DNA of 6,863 bases from an uncultured Bacilli bacterium (GTDB lineage Bacteria; Bacillota_I; Bacilli_A; RF39; UBA660), in assembly GCA_944363695.1 (NCBI GenBank), contig CALVUW010000062.1, forward strand, positions 1 through 6,863, read 5' to 3'. Shown here piece after piece: positions 5,898-6,863 of the stretch (position 1 is the stretch's first letter; every line of letters starts with the position of its first letter). A model generated the notes under the pieces. That model was not told where the DNA came from and did no database searches. It worked only from the letters and a program-made list of their open reading frames with translations. Position numbers and translations under genes: made by a program.

Positions 5898-6863
5898 AAT
5901 TTGTGTATATACTTGTGTTACAGGTAATTATGATGCCTTACACGAGGTGGAAGTAAAAGAAAAAGGGGTTGATTATTTATTATTTACGAATGATAAAACA
6001 CTTACTTCTAAAACTTGGCAAGTGATTTATATAGAAAACGAAGGTTTAGATAATCAACGTTTATCTCGTAAAATAAAAATGCTAGGGCATCCTATTATTG
6101 ATGAAAATTATGATGTTAGCGTGTGGATGGATGCTTCTGTTATTTTCCAAAAAAGTGTTAAAGATTTTGTTAATACCTTCTTAAAACACAATTCTTTCGC
6201 GGCTTTTTTACATCATGCTCGTGATTGTATTTATGATGAGGCTATGATTTGTATTAAGAAAAAGAAAGATAAGAAAGAAAATATTTTAAAGCAGATTGCC
6301 TTTTTAAAAGAGGAAAACTATCCCGCTCATTATGGATTATGTGAAATGACTGTCTTTATTAAACGTCATCATGATCCTATTGTTCGCCAAACGATGCAGA
6401 TGTGGTTTGATATGCTATGCCGCTTTAGTAAACGGGATCAACTTAGCTTTATGTATTGTGTTTATAAGACAGGCTTAAAAATTGATTATATTCCTCTAAA
6501 TGTTTGGGATAATGACTGGTTTAAATGTGTTCCTCATCGTCCAAAGCAAACGTTAGATACGTGTCGGATTTATTTTGGTGAAGATATTAACTTTGATCCA
6601 ATGCTTGATTTACAACCGTTATATCAAAAAACCGATGAAGATACTTATGCCATTGAAGCCACTATTGCCGCTGATACGAATTGTATTGAAATAGAAGTAA
6701 CCGATGTGCCGTGTATGGCTTATCGTGATTTAAAAATTAAGGGCATCAAGCCTACAACTACTTATTATTTTAATACAATTACATTTCAAGACAAGACAAT
6801 CTTTTATAATGCTTCAGGATTAATTAAGTTAGTAGGAGAATTTAAAAAAGGACAAAGATTTTC
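5890..6863 (+). CDS. DUF616 (TOD1/MUCI70-like) putative glycosyltransferase with C-terminal extension, 3'-truncated by window edge
   Basis: I translated this frame by hand: it stays open from ATG 5890 to the window end (324 full codons), so the gene continues beyond. The first ~215 residues match the DUF616 pattern: VYTCVTGNYDAL (6-17), VDYLLFTND (27-35), DNQRLSRKIKML (54-65), VWMDASVIF (78-86), HHARDCIYDEA (108-118), YGLCEMTVFIKRHH (148-161) and SKRDQLSFMY (180-189). Plant members of this family, TOD1 and MUCI70, are proposed or known to work in glycan synthesis. The WMDAS segment is a likely metal/nucleotide-sugar site by analogy with GT-A enzymes; that is inference. From about residue 225 a separate, strand-rich region begins (CRIYFGEDINFDP, then YAIEATIAAD and CIEIEVTDVP), possibly an accessory sugar-binding domain; I do not recognise it firmly. 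No signal peptide or membrane helix is seen, so the visible part should be cytoplasmic. It starts inside ugd (8-base overlap), so it belongs to the same operon. Confidence 0.8.
   Translation, partial: MDKICVYTCVTGNYDALHEVEVKEKGVDYLLFTNDKTLTSKTWQVIYIENEGLDNQRLSRKIKMLGHPIIDENYDVSVWMDASVIFQKSVKDFVNTFLKHNSFAAFLHHARDCIYDEAMICIKKKKDKKENILKQIAFLKEENYPAHYGLCEMTVFIKRHHDPIVRQTMQMWFDMLCRFSKRDQLSFMYCVYKTGLKIDYIPLNVWDNDWFKCVPHRPKQTLDTCRIYFGEDINFDPMLDLQPLYQKTDEDTYAIEATIAADTNCIEIEVTDVPCMAYRDLKIKGIKPTTTYYFNTITFQDKTIFYNASGLIKLVGEFKKGQRF

Overview
The window is an AT-rich stretch carrying seven protein-coding genes, all on the + strand and packed almost end to end. The gaps are 39 bases or less and two junctions overlap. 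Strong AGGAG-type ribosome-binding sites, the AT-rich codon use and the protein subtypes point to a low-GC Bacillota. I cannot name a genus from the sequence. The region looks like part of a cell-surface polysaccharide locus (capsule, exopolysaccharide or teichuronic-acid-like polymer), cut at both ends.

Left part (1-1466): the C-terminal three quarters of a GH25 muramidase (its start lies before the window), then a ten-helix membrane acyltransferase of family 3. These handle cell-wall cleavage and, probably, O-acylation of a glycan.

Middle part (1506-5897): after a 39-base gap holding a possible promoter come a GT4 glycosyltransferase, a TupA-like ATP-grasp protein, a UDP-glucuronate 4-epimerase and a UDP-glucose 6-dehydrogenase. 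The last two form a short pathway: UDP-glucose to UDP-glucuronate to UDP-galacturonate. The ATP-grasp gene overlaps the epimerase gene by 4 bases. In the one characterised setting that gives the family its name, TupA takes part in making a uronic-acid/peptide polymer (teichuronopeptide). The combination therefore suggests a polymer whose uronic acid carboxyl groups carry amino acids or a peptide. This is inference, and it is the most interesting idea in the window.

Right part (5890-6863): an ORF with no stop inside the window, hence incomplete. It encodes a DUF616-type (TOD1/MUCI70-like) putative glycosyltransferase with an extra beta-rich C-terminal region that continues past the end.

No initiating sugar-phosphate transferase, flippase, polymerase, chain-length regulator, RNA gene, insertion sequence, CRISPR array or convincing terminator is visible. 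No gene-free stretch exceeds 39 bases. The remaining polysaccharide machinery, if this is a complete locus, must lie outside.
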